From Aquicoccus sp. G2-2 (GTDB lineage Bacteria; Pseudomonadota; Alphaproteobacteria; Rhodobacterales; Rhodobacteraceae), in the NCBI RefSeq assembly GCF_034555965.1, contig NZ_JAYDCK010000003.1, positions 1,054,001-1,118,000 on the forward strand: a DNA stretch of 64,000 nucleotides. The letters run 5' to 3'. Position numbers and translations under genes: made by a program. Positions 1 through 7,836 of the stretch are shown here, in pieces. The notes beneath the pieces are model-generated. The model was not told where the DNA came from and ran no database searches. It saw only the letters and a list, made by a program, of their open reading frames with translations. Position 1 is the stretch's first letter, and each line of letters opens with the position of its first letter.

Positions 1-158
1 GCGGATTTGCCGACAATCGGGCCGGCCACGGCCCTGCGCGCGGCGCAGGCGGGGCTTGACGGGATCGTGATTGCCTCGGGGGGGTGCTTGTGGTTGAGCG
101 TGAGCGGGTGATCCGGGTGCTCGATCAGATGGGCATGTTCCTTTGGGTGACGGTATGA
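1..158 (+). CDS. lpxI: LpxI (UDP-2,3-diacylglucosamine hydrolase), 3' end only, frameshifted
   Basis: Only the C-terminus is in the window. The frame open at base 1 reads ADLPTIGPATALRAAQAGLDG, typical of the DUF1009/LpxI family, which makes lipid X for lipid A. That frame stops early at 109-111 after a run of seven G (78-84). Adding one G restores a family-like tail (VLVVERERVIRVLDQMGMF) ending at TGA 156-158, which overlaps the lpxB start as ATGA. The overlap and the following lpxB support the restored frame. A sequencing error in the G tract is the simplest explanation; slipped-strand variation is possible. Confidence 0.85.
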
Positions 159-1306
159 AGGTTTACCTTGTCGCGGGGGAGCTTTCCGGGGACCGGCTGG
201 GTGGGGCGCTGATGGTGGGGCTGAAGGCGCTGGTGCCTACGGTCGAGTTTCGCGGTGTCGGCGGGTCGCTGATGCAGGCACAGGGGCTTGAAAGCCTGTT
301 CCCGATGGATGAGCTGAGCGTGATGGGGTTAAGCGAGGTGTTGCCCAAGCTGCGGCACCTTTTTCGCCGCAAGGCCGAAGTGGCGCACGCGGTGCTTGAG
401 TGGCAGCCGGACGTGTTGATCACCATTGACGCGCCGGATTTCGGGTTGCGCGTGGCCAAGGCGGTGAAAGCGGGCTCTAACATTCGTACGGTGCATTATG
501 TGGCACCTTCCGTCTGGGCTTGGCGGCCGGGGCGGGCGAAGAAGATGGCGCGTTACATTGATCATGTGCTGGCGTTGTTGCCGTTTGAGCCGCCCTATAT
601 GGAAGCCGCCGGGATGGCGTGCGATTTCGTCGGGCATCCGGTGGTCAATGAGCCGGTGGCGACCACGCGCGAGGCAGAGGCGTTTCGCGCGCGGCATGGA
701 ATCAAAGGCGAAATGCTGCTTGTTTTACCGGGATCGCGCCGTAGCGAGGTGCAGCGGTTGGAGCAACGGTTTGGCGCGGCGGTGGCCAAAGTCGTGGCCC
801 AACGGCCGGGTGTGACGGCGGTTATCCCGGCGGCGGCGTCGGTTGCGGGTCCGCTTGAGGAACGGGTGAAGGACTGGCCGGTTCGCCCGATCTTGCTTGA
901 CCCGAGAGGAGCGGTACCGGAGGAGTTTGCCGCGGAAAAACGTGCAGCGTTTCGGGCGGCGGACGCGGCGCTGGCGGTGTCCGGGACGGTTTCGCTTGAG
1001 CTTGCAGCGGCGGGCACGCCGATGGTGATTGGCTATGATCAGGGCTGGTTGAGCCGCCTGCTTGCCCCGTTTCTTTTGAAGACCGACACGGTGACCTTGG
1101 TCAATCTGGTGACCCAAACGCGCGTGGTGCCGGAATTTCTGCTTGGGCGCTGCCAGCCGGGGCCGATGGCGGCGGCGGTTGGGCGGTTACTTGATGCGCC
1201 GGGTGAGCAGCGCGCGGAATTGGCGCGCACGATGGATTTGCTGGGACGCGGTGGTGAAGATCCGGGCCTGCGCGCGGCGCGAGCGGTTTTGGCGCGGATG
1301 GGTTGA
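155..1306 (+). CDS. lpxB: Lipid-A-disaccharide synthase
   Basis: A glycosyltransferase family 19 enzyme that condenses UDP-2,3-diacylglucosamine with lipid X at the inner membrane. I start it at ATG 155 (MKVYLVAGELSGD), which overlaps the lpxI stop by four bases, rather than at the TTG 143 upstream. The protein is 383 aa, normal for the family. Visible motifs are GELSGDRLGG at the N-terminus, APSVWAWRPGRAKKM and FVGHPV in the middle, LPGSRRSEV near residue 190 and the SGTVSLELAAAGTP donor-site segment near residue 276. The lpxI-lpxB order is common in Alphaproteobacteria. Confidence 0.97.
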   Translation: MKVYLVAGELSGDRLGGALMVGLKALVPTVEFRGVGGSLMQAQGLESLFPMDELSVMGLSEVLPKLRHLFRRKAEVAHAVLEWQPDVLITIDAPDFGLRVAKAVKAGSNIRTVHYVAPSVWAWRPGRAKKMARYIDHVLALLPFEPPYMEAAGMACDFVGHPVVNEPVATTREAEAFRARHGIKGEMLLVLPGSRRSEVQRLEQRFGAAVAKVVAQRPGVTAVIPAAASVAGPLEERVKDWPVRPILLDPRGAVPEEFAAEKRAAFRAADAALAVSGTVSLELAAAGTPMVIGYDQGWLSRLLAPFLLKTDTVTLVNLVTQTRVVPEFLLGRCQPGPMAAAVGRLLDAPGEQRAELARTMDLLGRGGEDPGLRAARAVLARMG

Positions 1307-1366
1307 GCGCGGCCTTACTCTTGCCCCAGTGATTGGCTAGAGTGACCTGCAAGACGAGGGCCGGGC

Positions 1367-2596
1367 ATGTCTGATTTGGGGCGGGAACAGGTAGAGCGGC
1401 GGCGGGTATTCTATATCCCCGGCTATGATCCGATTCATCCGCGCCGGTATCGGGAGCTGTATCGCAAGGAAGGTGCTGCGCAAGCGAAGATCAGCGGCTA
1501 TTCCATTGACCTTTCGGCCAAAAAAGCAGGCGGGCCGTATGGCTGGCATGTTCGCGGGGAGATCGAGGGCGGCGCGGTTCTGGCCGATTTCGAAGTGCTT
1601 GTGTGGTCTGATATCGTGCGCGACAGCATGGGGCGGTCGATCCCGGCTACATACTGGCAACTGGCGCGCACCGCATGGACCTATATCGCCTCGGGGGCGC
1701 TGTGGCGGTTGATGCGGCTCAGGAAAGGGCCGGTGATAGCGGCGCTTTACCCGGTGGTGTTTTTGCTGGTGCAACTTCTGCTGGCGTTGCTGGTGGCGTA
1801 TGGGGTGGGCCGTCTGCTGGCGCTGGTTCATCCGTGGCTGGCTTGGGCCGGGCTTGTCGTGGTGCCGCCGATCCTGCACTGGTTCAAGGTGCGCGACGGC
1901 AGGTTTTTCGCCTATTACCTGATGCATGATTATGCGTATTCCGCCCAGTTCAAAGGCGAGAACCCGCCGGCGTTGGAGGCGCGTATGGCGGAGTTCGGCG
2001 GGCGGATCGCCGATGCTTTGAACGGCGATACGGATGAGGTGCTTGTGGTTGGCCACAGTTCAGGCGCGCATCTGGCGGTGTCGATCCTTGCCGATCTTAT
2101 CCGCGCAGGACGCGTGCCCGCCGATGCGCCGGTGCTATCCTTTCTGTCGCTGGGGCAGGTGGTGCCGATGGTTTCGTTCCTGCCGCGCGCGGGCCGGTTG
2201 CGCGGGGATTTGCGGTTTTTATCTGCCCGCGACGAGCTGAGCTGGATCGACGTGACCGCGCCGGGGGATGGCTGCGCGTTTGCGCTTTGCGATCCGGTTT
2301 GTGTTTCTGGCGTGGCGCCAGAAAGCGGCAAGCGGTGGCCGCTGGTGCTTTCGGCAGCGTTCACGCAAACGCTGAGTGCGGCGCGCTGGAAGGCGCTGAA
2401 GCGGCGGTTTTTCAGGCTGCATTTTCAGTATCTTTGCGCGTTTGACCGGCCCGGCGATTACGATTATTTCCGCATCACGGCTGGGCCGATGACGTTGGCC
2501 GCACGGTTTGCCGGGCGCAAGCCATCGGGCAGCCGGATTGAGCGGCCTGTGAACAAGTTTACATCGGTAGGTGTGCATGGCCCAGATTCCCCCTAA
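1367..2596 (+). CDS. Membrane-anchored alpha/beta-hydrolase-like protein
   Basis: A 409-aa protein not assigned to a named family. It begins MSDLGREQVERRRVFYIPGYD, has two hydrophobic segments around residues 120-170 (VIAALYPVVFLLVQLLLALL and the stretch before HWFKVRD), and a nucleophile-elbow motif VVGHSSGAH near residue 228, the GxSxG signature of serine hydrolases. The fold is therefore probably an esterase or lipase-like hydrolase facing the membrane. Its last 20 bases overlap the cytochrome P450 start, so the two are likely translated together and may act on the same lipophilic substrate. The substrate is unknown. Confidence 0.75.
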   Translation: MSDLGREQVERRRVFYIPGYDPIHPRRYRELYRKEGAAQAKISGYSIDLSAKKAGGPYGWHVRGEIEGGAVLADFEVLVWSDIVRDSMGRSIPATYWQLARTAWTYIASGALWRLMRLRKGPVIAALYPVVFLLVQLLLALLVAYGVGRLLALVHPWLAWAGLVVVPPILHWFKVRDGRFFAYYLMHDYAYSAQFKGENPPALEARMAEFGGRIADALNGDTDEVLVVGHSSGAHLAVSILADLIRAGRVPADAPVLSFLSLGQVVPMVSFLPRAGRLRGDLRFLSARDELSWIDVTAPGDGCAFALCDPVCVSGVAPESGKRWPLVLSAAFTQTLSAARWKALKRRFFRLHFQYLCAFDRPGDYDYFRITAGPMTLAARFAGRKPSGSRIERPVNKFTSVGVHGPDSP

Positions 2597-3947
2597 ACCC
2601 CCGGCGCGGGAAGGGAAAACATCGCTCTGGCGGTATGTCAGGCTGTTTCGCAAAGATATTCTTTCGGCGCAGCCTGCGCGGCTTTACCGGGCGTGGATGG
2701 CAGAATTTCGCACCCCATTTTTTCGCTCGTTCATGTGTAATGATCCGAAATTGGTCGAGCTGGTCTTGAAAACGCGACCGGATGATTTTCCCAAATCGAA
2801 CCGCATTCGCGAAGGGCTGGCCCCGCTGTTGGGCAATTCGGTTTTCGTGACCAACGGGGAGGTCTGGAAGCGCCAGCGGCGGATTATTGACCCGGCCTTT
2901 GCGGGCGGGCGGTTGAAGGTGATCTTTCCGGCAATGTGGGCGGCGGGGCTTGCCACCGTGGCGCGGCTTGAGGCGCGCGCGGATGGAACGGCGCAGGAGA
3001 TTGAGGCCGAGGCCAGCCATGCGGCGGCGGATGTGATTTTCAGAACACTTTTTTCGATTCCGATTGAAAACGAGGTGGCCGCGCAAGTGTTCGAGAAATT
3101 CCGGGCGCATCAGCGGGCGCAACCGGTGCTTAACCTTGGGGCGCTGTTGCCTTTGCCACGCTGGTTTCCGCGCTTTCACAAGCGAGAGACCAAGGACACG
3201 GCACGCGAGATCAGGGAACTGATTACCCAGCTGACCACGCAGCGGATCGCGGCAATAGAAGCGGGTGAAGCCCCTGACGATCTGGCCACCAAGATCATGA
3301 CTACGCCAGACCCGGAAACGGGGGATATGTTCGACACTGAAGAGATGGTCGATCAGGTGGCGATTTTCTTTCTTGCCGGGCATGAAACCAGTGCATCTTC
3401 GCTGGCCTGGGCGCTTTATTTGCTGGCGCTGTATCCCGCGTGGCAAGACCTTCTGGCGGCCGAGGCGACGGCGACTCTAAACTCAGATAATCCGGAGTTT
3501 TCGGTGGTTTCCAAGCTGAAGCTCAGCAAGGACGTGTTTCGTGAGACGCTTAGGCTTTATCCGCCGGTGCCGATGATGGTGCGTGAGGCAGCCTGCCCTG
3601 AGCATTTCCGTGACCGGACCGTGCCGGAAGGGAGCCAGATCGTGCTGTCGCCGTGGCATCTGCACCGCCATGAGCGGCTTTGGGAGCGGCCGGACGAGTT
3701 TGATCCGGCGCGATTTCGCACGGAGAATGGCAAGACCTGCCTGCGCGAGGCATATATACCGTTTTCCGCCGGGCAACGGGTTTGTGTCGGGGCAGGGTTT
3801 GCGATGGTCGAGGGGCCGCTTTTGCTTTCGATGCTGGTGCGGGCCTTTCGATTCGAGATCGTGCCGGAGCGCCCGGCAATGCCGGTGGCGCATCTGACGG
3901 TGCGCGGCAAGGATGGGATATGGCTTAGGGTCTCGAAGCGCGGCTAG
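2577..3947 (+). CDS. Cytochrome P450
   Basis: A soluble haem monooxygenase of 456 aa. It shows the I-helix motif AGHETSASSLAWAL, the K-helix ETLRLYPP (ExxR) and the haem-ligand loop FSAGQRVCVGAGFAM with the axial cysteine. The family inserts one oxygen atom into C-H or C=C bonds using reduced ferredoxin or flavodoxin. No redox partner gene lies nearby. ATG 2577 is preferred over GTG 2571; either start lies inside the upstream hydrolase gene, indicating translational coupling. The overall sequence resembles fatty-acid/terpenoid-type bacterial P450s, but the substrate cannot be read from sequence. Confidence 0.93.
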   Translation: MAQIPPKPPAREGKTSLWRYVRLFRKDILSAQPARLYRAWMAEFRTPFFRSFMCNDPKLVELVLKTRPDDFPKSNRIREGLAPLLGNSVFVTNGEVWKRQRRIIDPAFAGGRLKVIFPAMWAAGLATVARLEARADGTAQEIEAEASHAAADVIFRTLFSIPIENEVAAQVFEKFRAHQRAQPVLNLGALLPLPRWFPRFHKRETKDTAREIRELITQLTTQRIAAIEAGEAPDDLATKIMTTPDPETGDMFDTEEMVDQVAIFFLAGHETSASSLAWALYLLALYPAWQDLLAAEATATLNSDNPEFSVVSKLKLSKDVFRETLRLYPPVPMMVREAACPEHFRDRTVPEGSQIVLSPWHLHRHERLWERPDEFDPARFRTENGKTCLREAYIPFSAGQRVCVGAGFAMVEGPLLLSMLVRAFRFEIVPERPAMPVAHLTVRGKDGIWLRVSKRG

Positions 3948-3960
3948 CGGCGGAAGCGGC

Positions 3961-4464
3961 CTAGCGGCGCGATGTGCTGCGCGCGTTTCGCGCACCAAGC
4001 ACGCGGATGGTGCGGATGCCGGACAGATCGTTGGTGGTGACGAATGTGGCAGCGGTCAATTCACGGCTGAGCTCGGTGCCGACCCGTTGCCTTGGCGGCA
4101 CGAGCGCCTTGAGCGTATAGACCAGCGTATCGGCGCGGTCGCTGTCTTCTTTCACCAGTTTGACATCGTAAGACCCTTGCGTGGCCGCAACGCCGGTTAC
4201 ATGGACAATCGCCCCGCCAGGGGCGCGTTCGATCTTGAGGGCCGTGACCTGATCGACGGTGAGACCGGCATATGGCCCCGGTGCGCGGCGTTGAAACATG
4301 TTGCTGCGTTTGGGAATCAGCGGGTTTGTGTTTTCAGCGGTTGCCGGTGCTTCGGCGCGCGAGCGGCCAAACCAGTTGAACGGGTTAATCCGCGAGTCGC
4401 GCATTGAGCCGCAGGCAGCCAGCGTCATGCTTGCCAGAAGAAGCACCAGAATGGGTTTGCGCAT
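3961..4464 (-). CDS. Small lipoprotein of unknown function
   Basis: A 167-aa exported lipoprotein. The start chosen is MRKPILVLLLASMTLAAC: a positively charged n-region, a hydrophobic core and the lipobox LAAC with the lipidated cysteine at residue 18. A longer start nine codons upstream (4491) would bury the signal peptide and is less likely. After a Pro/Ala-rich linker the mature domain (from about residue 60) looks soluble, with no recognised motif. Homologous lipoproteins seem common in Rhodobacteraceae, but I cannot name a family. It converges with the P450 gene, 13 bases apart. Confidence 0.75.
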   Translation of the reverse strand: MRKPILVLLLASMTLAACGSMRDSRINPFNWFGRSRAEAPATAENTNPLIPKRSNMFQRRAPGPYAGLTVDQVTALKIERAPGGAIVHVTGVAATQGSYDVKLVKEDSDRADTLVYTLKALVPPRQRVGTELSRELTAATFVTTNDLSGIRTIRVLGARNARSTSRR

Positions 4465-4583
4465 AAAATTTGCCCCGTTATCTCTTGCCATGAGGGTTAA
4501 CGCATTCGCGCCGCGTTGAAAAGACGCTCTGGACCTCTTGCGTCACGGTAATTAAGTCAATCGGGGAAGGAAAGGACAACCCC

Positions 4584-5000
4584 ATGGCAACAGAAGCATT
4601 TGAAGAGATCGTAGAGGATTTTGAGTTTCTTGAGGACTGGGAGGCGCGCTATGGTCTGGTGATTGAGATGGGCAAGGCGATGGAGCCGCTTGATGGGGCG
4701 CTGAAGGTGCCTGCGACCAAGGTGGATGGCTGTGTGAGCCAGGTTTGGCTGCATTCGGTGATAGAAGACGGGGTTTTCCATTTTGACGGCGACAGTGACG
4801 CGATGATCGTACGCGGGCTGGTTGCGGTTCTGCGCCAGCTTTACAATGGCCTGCCGGTGGATCAGGTGGGGCAGGTGGATGCACATGCCGAGATGGCCCG
4901 GCTGGGGCTTGATGAGCATTTGTCGGCGCAACGCTCAAACGGGGTGCGCGCGATGATTGAGCGGATCAGGAGCGTGGCGGCGACCTCTGCGGCGGCCTGA
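4584..5000 (+). CDS. sufE: SufE cysteine desulfuration protein
   Basis: A 138-aa SufE family protein. SufE accepts persulfide sulfur from the cysteine desulfurase SufS and passes it to the SufBCD scaffold. The acceptor cysteine is in VDGCVSQVWL near residue 50, and the N-terminal FEEIVEDFEFLEDWEARYG is typical. The start is supported by a purine-rich site (GGAAGGAAAGGA) eight to ten bases upstream. It is separated from the suf operon at 54-63 kb, so its expression is probably set by its own promoter in 4465-4583, a region with no obvious regulatory site. Confidence 0.95.
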   Translation: MATEAFEEIVEDFEFLEDWEARYGLVIEMGKAMEPLDGALKVPATKVDGCVSQVWLHSVIEDGVFHFDGDSDAMIVRGLVAVLRQLYNGLPVDQVGQVDAHAEMARLGLDEHLSAQRSNGVRAMIERIRSVAATSAAA

Positions 5001-5003
5001 ACT

Positions 5004-5039
5004 GGCGCGCACCGGGGCGTTCCGGCGCGCACCGGGGCG
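5004..5039. repeat. Two tandem copies of a 16-bp GC-rich unit
   Basis: GGCGCGCACCGGGGCG occurs at 5004-5019 and again at 5024-5039, a 20-base period, just after the sufE stop. The second copy runs into CCGGGGCGC-TG-CCCCGG, a GC hairpin, which then leads into the 23-bp repeat at 5055. Confidence 0.8.
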
Positions 5040-5054
5040 CTGCCCCGGACCCCG

Positions 5055-5077
5055 GGATATTTTTGGCAAAATGAAGC
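5055..5077 (+). repeat. 23-bp intergenic repeat, copy 1
   Basis: GGATATTT, T, TGGCAAAATGAAGC. Copies 2-4 are at 35768, 52656 and 54847. This copy lies between the convergent sufE and DUF1638 genes and follows a GC-rich hairpin, so hairpin plus T-run could act as a terminator. Confidence 0.9.
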
Positions 5078-5093
5078 ACGGCGTGGGGCGCGG

Positions 5094-5765
5094 TTATGCC
5101 TTGGTTTTGGCGTCGGCCATGGCGGTGGCCTGTGCCTTGAGGATGGTGGAGAGATCGCCGTAGCCGGTAAACCGGCGCTCGAACGTGAGGCCGAGACGGT
5201 CGGCGCAGTCGCGGGCTTTCTCGGTCAGGGCCGGGTCTTCGGTTTGCGCCTGATAGACCAATTTTTCGTAATTGCCGAAATACATTTCAAGCAGTTGCGG
5301 GTGGCGGTCGAGGCCAAGCGGTTTCCAGACAAACGCATCAAACTGCCGGGCGAGAAAATCGGTGAGGTAGAAGGTGGTCACTTCGGTATCGGCATGGGCC
5401 GCGAAGGCGTCGTTGCCTTCATAGAAGCTGTAGCAATGCGGGCCGGGGACGAGATCAATGCCGAGGCGTTCGCAGACGGCTTCCAACTGACCGCCGGTGC
5501 CGCAATCGGCATAGACCACAAAGATGCGAGCATAGTCATCGCGGTGCTTTTCGACCAGTTCTTCCACCGCAGGAATGATTTTGGCCGGGGTGACGTGATA
5601 GATCGCGGGCAGGCATTGCAGGTCGATATGAGTCCAGTTGTTTGCCTTGATCAACGCCATGATTTCGCGCGCCAGCGCGCCGCAGGCGATGAACAGGAGC
5701 CGCGCTTCATCGCCGCGCAGCTCCAGCCCGGTTTCGGTAAGGGTCTTGTCGTCAGGTATTTTCAT
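5094..5765 (-). CDS. DUF1638 family protein, associated with corrinoid/methyl-transfer genes
   Basis: A 223-aa cytoplasmic protein starting MKIPDDKTLTETG. The body (LLFIACGALAREIMALIKANN, VVYADCGTGGQLEAVCERLG, GPHCYSFYEGND) matches what I know of DUF1638, a family often found next to corrinoid methyltransferases but without an established function. Conserved cysteines in IACGAL, YADCGTGG and GPHCYSFYEG could bind a metal or cofactor. It lies 34 bases downstream of the corrinoid protein on the same strand and is probably co-transcribed, implying a role in cobalamin-dependent methyl transfer, for example handling or activating the corrinoid protein. That role is inference. Confidence 0.75.
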   Translation of the reverse strand: MKIPDDKTLTETGLELRGDEARLLFIACGALAREIMALIKANNWTHIDLQCLPAIYHVTPAKIIPAVEELVEKHRDDYARIFVVYADCGTGGQLEAVCERLGIDLVPGPHCYSFYEGNDAFAAHADTEVTTFYLTDFLARQFDAFVWKPLGLDRHPQLLEMYFGNYEKLVYQAQTEDPALTEKARDCADRLGLTFERRFTGYGDLSTILKAQATAMADAKTKA

Positions 5766-5799
5766 GGCATTGGGCGGGGCCGTGCCCCGTCCCTCCGAT

Positions 5800-6501
5800 T
5801 CAGGCGCTGGCGGCTTGATTGTGTTTGCGCCCGACCAGCGTTTTTGCAGTTTCCACCGCGACGGCGGCATCGCGACAATAGGCGTCGGCACCGATCGCCT
5901 TGCCGAATTCCTCGTTCAGCGGGGCACCGCCCACAAGAACGATGTAATCATCGCGGATGCCTTGTTCCACCATCGTGTCGATCACGACTTTCATGTAGGG
6001 CATGGTGGTGGTCAGCAGGGCGGACATGCCGAGAATGTCGGCGTCTTCGGTGCCGAGTGCCTCAAGGTAGGCATCAACGGCGTTGTTGATCCCAAGGTCG
6101 ACAACTTCGAAGCCTGCGCCTTCCATCATCATTCCGACAAGGTTCTTGCCGATGTCATGAATGTCGCCCTTCACGGTGCCGATCACCATGCGGCCGACGC
6201 GCGGTGCGCCGGTTTCGGCCAAAAGCGGTTTGAGGATGGCCATGCCGCCCTTCATCGCGTTGGCCGCAAGCAGCACTTCGGGCACAAACAAGATACCATC
6301 GCGGAAATCATCCCCGACGATCTTCATGCCGCCCACCAAGGCTTCGGTCAGTACGCGGTAGGGTTCCCATTTGCGTTCAAGCAGGATGTTCACCGCTTCT
6401 TCGATTTCCTCTTTGAGGCCATCGTAGAGGTCATCGAACATCTGCTGAACCAGTTCTTCGTCATCAAGCTCACTCAGGACGATATCTTCTTCTTCGGACA
6501 T
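5800..6501 (-). CDS. Cobalamin-binding (corrinoid) methyl-carrier protein
   Basis: A 233-aa B12-binding protein with the helical cap domain (about residues 10-90, LKEEIEEAVNILLERKWEP) followed by a Rossmann-like cobalamin domain. The B12-ligand motif is GDIHDIGKN (DxHxxG), with GMSALLTTTM and VLVGGAPLN completing the family signature. In the Rhodobacteraceae such proteins form the corrinoid module of a split methionine synthase; they also resemble MtbC-type methylamine corrinoid proteins. With homocysteine methyltransferase at 7.8 kb the methionine role is favoured. The start MSEEED is preceded by AAGGAA. A perfect 16-bp palindrome lies 24 bp upstream. Confidence 0.9.
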   Translation of the reverse strand: MSEEEDIVLSELDDEELVQQMFDDLYDGLKEEIEEAVNILLERKWEPYRVLTEALVGGMKIVGDDFRDGILFVPEVLLAANAMKGGMAILKPLLAETGAPRVGRMVIGTVKGDIHDIGKNLVGMMMEGAGFEVVDLGINNAVDAYLEALGTEDADILGMSALLTTTMPYMKVVIDTMVEQGIRDDYIVLVGGAPLNEEFGKAIGADAYCRDAAVAVETAKTLVGRKHNQAASA

Positions 6502-6524
6502 GCGCGTTTCCTTCATCTCCAACT

Positions 6525-6540
6525 GGCGCGGCGCCGCGCC
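6525..6540. promoter_or_regulatory. Perfect 16-bp palindrome in the leader of the corrinoid-protein gene
   Basis: GGCGCGGCGCCGCGCC reads the same on both strands. It is 24 bases upstream of the corrinoid-protein start and could be an operator or an RNA hairpin. No known regulator is assigned. Confidence 0.45.
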
Positions 6541-6712
6541 GGGCTTGCCTGATGCTAAGCGCAAAAGCTCGGTATCTGACTGCGATAATAGCGACATGCA
6601 CGGCCCCGATGGCGACGTATAGATCAGTTTGACGCAAAACATGGTGCGAAAATTACGCATCTTTGTCATGAGGATCGTTGTGAAAGTTCTGTGTTTGTTC
6701 TAAAGCTTCGTT

Positions 6713-7789
6713 ATGTCGGATGAACACCATATCGTCATGCCAGAGCGGCGGAAGGGGCGCGGCGCACGCTCGAACGCGGGTGGGCGGTTTGAGCGGCATG
6801 TCAGGGTGGAGGCAAGCGATGGCTGGGATATCCCGGAAGATCGCGGGCGGTTTATAACTCAGGTCGCCACCGAAGAGGCCAAGAGCCTGATCAGCTATAA
6901 TCGTTCGCCCGATCTGCCGTTTGACCGTTCGATCAATCCTTACCGTGGGTGCGAACATGGCTGTGTTTATTGCTTTGCGCGCCCTAGTCATGCCTATCTC
7001 GGGTTGTCGCCGGGGCTTGATTTCGAAACCCGGTTGATTGCCAAGACCAATGCGCCAGAGGTGCTGGCGCGGGAGTTGCGTGCAAAACGCTATGAGGTGG
7101 CGCCGATTGCGATTGGCACCAATACCGACCCGTATCAACCAGTGGAGCGGGATCGTGGGTTGATGCGTGATTGCCTGAAGGTGTTGCGCGATTTCCGGCA
7201 TCCGGTGGCGATCGTCACCAAGGGCACATTGATTGAGCGTGATCTGGATATTCTGGCGCCGATGGCGGCTGAGGGGTTGGTGCGGGTTGGCATTTCGGTG
7301 ACGACGCTGCGCGATGAGGTCGCGCGTTCGATGGAGCCGCGGGTGCCGCGCCCGGCGCGGCGGCTGGAGACCGTGCGGCGGTTGAGCGAGGCGGGTGTGC
7401 CGGTGCGGGTGATGGTGTCGCCGGTGGTGCCGGGGCTGACCGAGGAGGAGATCGAGGCGATTCTGGAGGCGGGCAGGAATGCCGGGGCACGCGCGGCCAG
7501 TTGGATCATGTTGCGGCTGCCGCGCGAGGTTTCACCGTTGGTGCAGGAATGGCTGGTCGAGCATTTTCCGGGCCGGGCCGGGCGGATCATGGCGCGGCTG
7601 AGGGAGATGCATGGCGGCAAGGATTATGACGCACGCTGGGGGCACCGGATGCGCGGCGAGGGGGCGTATGCGGAGATGATCGGCAAACGCTTTCGGCTGG
7701 CGATCCGGCGGCTGGAAATGGCAGAGCCACAGCCGGATCTGCGGCGGGATCTTTTCGCGGTGCCCGGCGGGCAGATGAGCTTGTTCTGA
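6713..7789 (+). CDS. PA0069-family radical SAM protein
   Basis: A 358-aa radical SAM enzyme of the spore-photoproduct-lyase-like Rv2578c/PA0069 group. The [4Fe-4S] cysteines are C80, C84 and C87 in YRGCEHGCVYCFARPSH, and the family signature TNTDPYQPVE follows near residue 140. Reaction and substrate are unknown for this group. It is transcribed divergently from the corrinoid gene across 211 bases, where I see no convincing promoter or riboswitch. Its dependence on an Fe-S cluster links it to the suf genes only in a general way. Confidence 0.88.
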   Translation: MSDEHHIVMPERRKGRGARSNAGGRFERHVRVEASDGWDIPEDRGRFITQVATEEAKSLISYNRSPDLPFDRSINPYRGCEHGCVYCFARPSHAYLGLSPGLDFETRLIAKTNAPEVLARELRAKRYEVAPIAIGTNTDPYQPVERDRGLMRDCLKVLRDFRHPVAIVTKGTLIERDLDILAPMAAEGLVRVGISVTTLRDEVARSMEPRVPRPARRLETVRRLSEAGVPVRVMVSPVVPGLTEEEIEAILEAGRNAGARAASWIMLRLPREVSPLVQEWLVEHFPGRAGRIMARLREMHGGKDYDARWGHRMRGEGAYAEMIGKRFRLAIRRLEMAEPQPDLRRDLFAVPGGQMSLF

Positions 7790-7836
7790 GCGCCGCACAG
7801 GGGCGGGCAGGCTGCCCACCACCCTTCACATGGCTT

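Noticed and set aside
6502-6712. Cobalamin riboswitch upstream of the corrinoid protein
   Set aside because: No B12-box-like GCCACTG motif or the long conserved core on either strand.
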